From the NCBI GenBank assembly GCA_000827495.1, contig KN817575.1, positions 126,815 to 149,447 of the forward strand: a stretch of 22,633 nt of DNA, in the 5' to 3' direction. Numbering within the stretch: position 1 is the first letter of the stretch; every line of letters starts with the position of its first letter. Source of the DNA: Hypholoma sublateritium FD-334 SS-4 (Eukaryota > Basidiomycota > Agaricomycetes > Agaricales > Strophariaceae). Positions 18,569-22,633 of this stretch are shown one piece after another. Both the position numbers and the translations under genes were made by a program. The notes under the pieces are model-generated. The model worked only from the letters and a program-made list of their open reading frames with translations. It was not told the origin of the DNA and searched no databases.

Positions 18569-19941
18569 TGGGCAGGCATTTAGCCGCATATACAGGATTT
18601 AGCCGCTTATGTTATTTTTAAGTTGGTCTGACGGTCATAGTCAGGCTACCGGATCTTCAGGGGATGCGTGCTTGTTCTATGTTTAGATTAAGCCGCTTAA
18701 CGATTTAGGCTGCTTCATTAAGCCGGAAAACCTCCTACGCGTCTACACGTCCTGATATTCAGTGTGGTCCTCTCGAGTTCCTGGGTAATTACAGTGAACC
18801 ATCCCGTAGGTCAGATGCTGGCCTTGAAGGCCCAGTCTAAGTCTGCCCGCTTGTTTACGCCGCATAACTCTACTGGATAGCTGGCTTAATATTTAGCCGG
18901 CGTTACCAGTAGCACTAAGATGTTCATGTTTTATAGCTTGCCAGAGTCCTATCCTGTTTTTAGAGTCAAGCCGGGTAGCTTACTCTACTCTACTGTATAC
19001 CCATGTAGAAGGTGTATTCTTTGAGGAATGTCAAAATAACATGGATGGCCCAGCACGCACCCTATCACCGCCAATAATAGAGTCCCAGGCACTCTCCAGT
19101 CCAATATAAGCCCCAGGCGCTTTCCTTTCCAATTCCAATCCCTGATCAGGCCCCAGGCGCCGTTCTGTTTAATTCCCCAGTCTAGTTCTGTGAAGACAAC
19201 TTATTTCTTATTTTTGTCCCTCTAGCTCGCGCCCGACAGATTGTCGTGGTTCAAGTCTAAGTTCTGAAATGGTTGCTTGTCTATTCCAAACTCCTAGCTA
19301 AGGTTTATATACTATACAGAGTGTCTAGCTACGAAACGAAATGGAAACAAGACAAAATACATATCTACAGTCCGTTCTAAGCCTTGAACGTGAGGCGTAC
19401 GATCCGCGTCGACCGTTTCGGTAACTCTTTCCATTCCTAGCTGTTTCCGTTCACAGTCCGAGTAGACCTTCTGACCGGGGACCACATGCTAGCTTCGTTC
19501 CCCTATGCCCTAGGTCTTTGGGTTTTACTCTGGTCTACTATTCGGACCTTTGTTCCGCGAGCTAGCTGCCTGTGCGTGCGTCATTACCAAGCTAGCTGGT
19601 GCATTTCTAGAAACGGCATCAAACACGTCGCGTATGTTGATTGCGTGTGATGCATGTCATGTGCCTTCATTGCCTAGGCCTTCGTACATGTTTGTACGGC
19701 CTATCGTCGACCACCAATACCCGTTCTGAGTTTTACTGTCTCTGAGTTTATTAACTGTGTACATATCTGCACAAGTCAATTGCTGTCTGTCACAGTCTCT
19801 GAGTAGGTGCTTATGTCTCTGTTATTTCACTGGAGCTAGCTAGGTCNGGTACCTCCTAGCTCCCCTTGTCNAAATAGTGGAGTACGGCTAAAATCNAAAA
19901 TCTAGCNGATTTACACGCATAGACCGATTGCAGCCGTATCA
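18569..19941 (-). repeat. Candidate LTR of a minus-strand retrotransposon, outer end tentative
   Basis: Read on the minus strand, a polypurine run (19942-19954, AGTGGGGGGGAGA) is followed at once by TGATACGGCTGCAATCGG, a canonical LTR start. A TATAAAA word on the minus strand (18928-18935) would serve as the LTR promoter. The proposed other end is ...GCCTGCCCA at 18569, just after similarity to the Plavaka gene stops. No long open frames occur here. GCGGCTAAAT/GCGGCTTAA words recur (about 18580, 18600, 18690, 18720, 18890). A loose tandem repeat around CCCAGGC(A/G)C lies at 19080-19190, and four N bases occur at 19847-19907. No second LTR is in the window, so the call rests on the PPT-TG junction. 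Confidence 0.5.
19080..19190. repeat. Loose tandem repeat around CCCAGGC(A/G)C
   Basis: Three imperfect units begin at about 19082, 19110 and 19150. Each has CCCAGGCRC followed by a pyrimidine-rich stretch and CCAATT/CCAGTC. One unit contains CCTGATCAGG, the palindrome seen in the 15662-15953 element. Confidence 0.5.
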
Positions 19942-19954
19942 TCTCCCCCCCACT
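19942..19954 (-). promoter_or_regulatory. Polypurine tract of minus-strand LTR element
   Basis: AGTGGGGGGGAGA on the minus strand lies directly against the TGATACGG edge. It is expected at the inner edge of a 3' LTR, priming second-strand synthesis. It implies that the internal region of the element extends to higher coordinates. Confidence 0.5.
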
Positions 19955-20384
19955 AAAATCTTGACTGTCCTCAGTCATTTAGACTTTCCTTCCTTCTTTA
20001 ATTCTGCTGTAAGGTACACCCCACATTTTCATTTCATATAGCTCTCATACCCCACACTTGTTTATTATAAGCGCTGCTACAGCGAAACAGCATTCTATAT
20101 TTAGAATTTAGCCGCATGGAGCCGCTGTTCCGGTTCCTGACAGCTGCCGATCCGTTAATCTAGCCGTCACGTGTCTAGTGGTATCGCGTCAAGCGTCTAT
20201 AACTACCCTAGGGCGGGCACTCCTCCATCCTAGGATCGTTCGCGCTGTGGCTAGGACACGACGCGTCGTTTGGGCGTGACATGCCAAATAAGCTTTTGGG
20301 CTGTGCACGGGCCCGCCGATCCGTTTTAAAACCATGCTAGCATCTTCGCGCTAGCTTTTCTCCACACTTCCTTGTTTTTTCATC
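19955..20384 (+). promoter_or_regulatory. Upstream region of the four-exon gene
   Basis: There is no open frame of note. It contains AGCCG words like those in the candidate LTR (20112, 20121, 20163). A TATA-like TTTTAAAA (20324-20331) lies about 55 bases before the ATG and a pyrimidine-rich stretch runs up to it, as in fungal promoters. Transcription would proceed away from the LTR. Confidence 0.4.
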
Positions 20385-22276
20385 ATGGCTCCCTCCGCCG
20401 AACCTTCGCCTCTCTTTCAGCTAGCTGCCACCGACCACTTCTTTCTCATTCGCCCCCCGTTGCGCACTTACATCCATCGATTCCGCGATGCCAATATGGT
20501 TGAAGTCCCTTCGACGTACGCCACTCTGCACACCGCCGTTGCTCAACACTGTGGACTCTTTCCCGAAGACCAAGAGGTGCATCCCGGGTTTCGGAAGCTC
20601 CTGGCGATGCTTTCCGCGTGTTTTGCCATGTCGAAGAAGCAGGGGAGCCTTCCTAGTTGGTTTCTGGCCGAGCCAGATCTCATAGTACGTCATTTATTAC
20701 TCCCACTTTTCCTAGCTTATTTTTCTAGTGTGGTGATCTCGAGGAACTCCTTGAGGAGGGTGTCCTCCCCAAGATGCTTCCTTCTGATGATCCTTCGCCT
20801 TCCTCGCCACCACCGCCTCCTTCACCCGAGATTGACGCGCCCGTCCACAAAGGCAAAGGGAAAGGGAAGAAAGCACCCGTTAAGACTGATGCCAAACCCA
20901 AGCCTGCTCTTCGCCCCATCCCTTCCAAGAAGATAAAGTTGGAGGCCATTCCTCCTCCCAGATCCCCTTCACCTCAACCTTCAACTAGCAAATGCGCCAC
21001 TCGCTCCTCTATGAAATCGACTCCTCAACCTCTCCTTTACGAGCGCTTGAAAGCCCGCGACGCCGCCATTACTCCCGCCTCCGCTAAGAAATCCTTGAAA
21101 CGTGCTCGTACGCCGTCGCCCATTGAAAAGCCTGCTAGCCCTGTCGACAGCGAACAGGACACCAACGGCAGTGATGATCCTTCTATATCTCAACCTGGAT
21201 CTCCGGTTCCTTCGTCGACTCAGCCTTTCAAAGCCCCCCCTGGATTCAAGATCGGCCACCCTAGCAAACGGGGGAAATCCGGACACCCGGCCACTAAGAT
21301 AGAAGGTTCTGTGATTACTTTCGTCGAACCTCCTCCTCCTCGCAGTCCTCGCGCTCGTTCTTCTGGAATTCACAGTCTTCCTGGCCCTCCTGACTCTCGC
21401 GCTCTTTCTGTTGAGGACTTTCCCGCCCTCCCTTTGAACGCTCTCCAGGTATTTTATTTTGATTAAAATTCTTTCTATTTATTTACTGATCTTTGACTTC
21501 TTCTAGGATGTTTTATGTTGTTACCCTTGTAACAACGCTTCTTCCAAGTCGGGCCCCACTTCGTGCAAGTTCAGTGAGTGGGGTAAAGGTTGCTCAAAAT
21601 GTGTTGCCTCTAGCAAGGCAAAGTGCACCCACGCCCTTTCTGCCGAGGAGTTTACACAAACTTCTGAGCACTCGGCTGGTTTTAACGAGATCCACCCTCA
21701 GCGTACATTTTCAACCTCTCTTCTTTTATTATTCTCTTTCACAAATTTTTCTTTCTAGGCCTTCGTGATTCAATGAGTCGCATCCATCATCACTTCGCCT
21801 CTGCACGCCTTTCTTATCAGCTGGCCGAGTCTCAGCACCACGCCGGTCTCGTCAAGTTCGAATGCTTGGTCTACGTGTTGAAGTTCATCAAGGAGCACCT
21901 TCCCCCCATCTACACGATTGGCCCTCATTTCAAGGACGACGAAGCCTTGAAGATGTTCTCCGGTCTTTCCCTCGAGGACCTCGATAATTCAATCGCCTTT
22001 CTCAAGGAACACGAGCTCCTCCCTCCCACTCTGCAGTTGCCTGTTCCAGCCGGTCCTGCGATGGACCCACCCACCGACGAGAAGCTCGATCATGGTGACG
22101 AGGCCATGGACACTGGTGTTGACCACACCGGCAACGATTCCAAGGTCGACAAAACTCCCGTCCCCGCTCCTGTGGTTATGGTACCTTCTTCGCCCGCCAA
22201 GTCCACGCGATTGTCTAAGGTTGAGGTTCTTCCGAGTCCCTCGCTTACCAAGTTGACGCACTCTTTGCGCAAGTAG
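20385..22276 (+). CDS. Four-exon gene for a 577-residue protein with a Zn2Cys6-like cysteine cluster
   Basis: Exons are 20385-20684, 20729-21448, 21507-21702 and 21759-22276. The introns (44, 58 and 56 bp) begin GTACGT, GTATTT and GTACAT and end TAG, and frame is kept throughout to a TAG stop. Exon 1 (residues 1-100) may be a small globular domain. Exon 2 (101-340) is Ser/Pro/Lys-rich with basic patches (KGKGKGKK, KRARTPSP), suggesting a disordered, possibly nuclear region. Exon 3 opens with cysteines C345-x2-C348-x11-C360-x8-C369-x2-C372-x7-C380, the Zn2Cys6 layout with a long first loop. Exon 4 is predicted helical, then acidic. Similar CxxC...WGxGCxxC...C proteins are common and uncharacterised in Agaricomycete genomes, as far as I recall. 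No broken codon was seen. Its function is unknown; DNA or RNA binding is an inference. It lies antisense to the candidate LTR at 18569-19941. Confidence 0.8.
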
Positions 22277-22633
22277 TCGGGGTTTTGTTAGCTTCTTTCG
22301 GCTGTTCTTGGGGTTTTTTGCGTGCATTTTTAGACTGTATATATATTTTTTTACTGTCTCTATCTTTTTCCTTCTACTATCTAGCATATGTAGTAGTTAG
22401 GATGTATCATTATGATATGCTATCTCTTGCTCTTTCTGATGTGAACTTAAGCCATCTTAGAATCTTTAACAATTCTTGTGTGAATTTGTGCAAAGATATA
22501 AGCTTAGGATATTTTATCTCTAAGTTCAATCTCGTAATCTCCTGCTAGCTAGTAGAAATTTCGAAATTTCTTTCGGTAAACTTGGTTGCTAGCAGTATTT
22601 TACTATAATACTTTGTTCCTAGCTCCAAAATTC
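22277..22633. other. AT-rich 3' flank of the four-exon gene
   Basis: Probable 3' UTR and spacer, rich in T runs (TATATATATTTTTTT at about 22338). A 16-base perfect palindrome GAAATTTCGAAATTTC lies at 22555-22570. A short + strand open frame (22285-22548) looks like chance. The window ends before any pol gene that would confirm the retroelement context. Confidence 0.5.

Noticed and set aside
18569..19941. The same segment as a 5' LTR of a + strand element with the four-exon gene as Gag
   Set aside because: No primer-binding site follows it on the + strand. The adjoining tract is polypyrimidine there, and three introns are unlikely in a sense-strand Gag.
20981..21373. Minus-strand frame within exon 2
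   Set aside because: Shadow of the Ser/Pro/Lys-rich exon on the other strand; Arg-rich and without motifs.
22285..22548. 87-codon + strand frame after the four-exon gene
   Set aside because: It lies in an AT-rich 3' flank, with hydrophobic and repetitive composition and no family resemblance.

Overview
The window looks like a transposon-dense stretch of a basidiomycete (Agaricomycete-type) fungal genome. The main evidence is a Ty1/copia element, a degenerate hAT transposase, a degenerate Plavaka-type transposase that still carries 43-57 bp GT...AG introns, and a four-exon gene with a fungal six-cysteine cluster. No ordinary host housekeeping gene was recognised. Scattered N bases show the assembly is a draft.

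Layout. (1) 1-6140 is a Ty1/copia LTR retrotransposon on the + strand. The 5' LTR is cut by the window edge and the 3' LTR is 5839-6140. One polyprotein frame runs from 279 to 5803 (Gag, zinc knuckle, protease, integrase, reverse transcriptase, RNase H). It is broken by a nested 890-bp inverted-repeat element at 2159-3048 with a 9-bp target duplication, and by two in-frame TGA stops. Its primer-binding site matches the anticodon arm of initiator tRNA-Met, which indicates a half-tRNA primer. (2) 6141-13465 is a mosaic of GC-rich and AT-rich repeat debris with no recognisable gene. It holds a perfect 50-bp palindrome, two pairs of diverged inverted repeats, a cluster of hairpin-bearing short repeats and a small ATGGGT minisatellite. 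(3) 13466-14740 is a decayed hAT transposase with a BED-like zinc finger. (4) 15438-18550 is a decayed Plavaka-type (CACTA-related) transposase, invaded in its 5' part by a small element built of CCTGATCAGG palindromes. (5) 18569-19941 is a candidate long LTR read on the minus strand, with a polypurine tract just inside it. It appears to have cut off the C-terminus of the Plavaka gene. (6) 20385-22276 is an apparently intact four-exon gene on the + strand, antisense to that LTR, encoding a predicted 577-residue protein with a six-cysteine cluster of Zn2Cys6 spacing.

The most interesting possibility is the last unit. An intact, intron-containing gene seems to sit between the pol end and the 3' LTR of a minus-strand LTR retrotransposon, in antisense orientation. 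Introns could survive reverse transcription in that orientation. The rest of the retroelement lies beyond the right edge of the window, so this is a testable inference and not a demonstrated fact.
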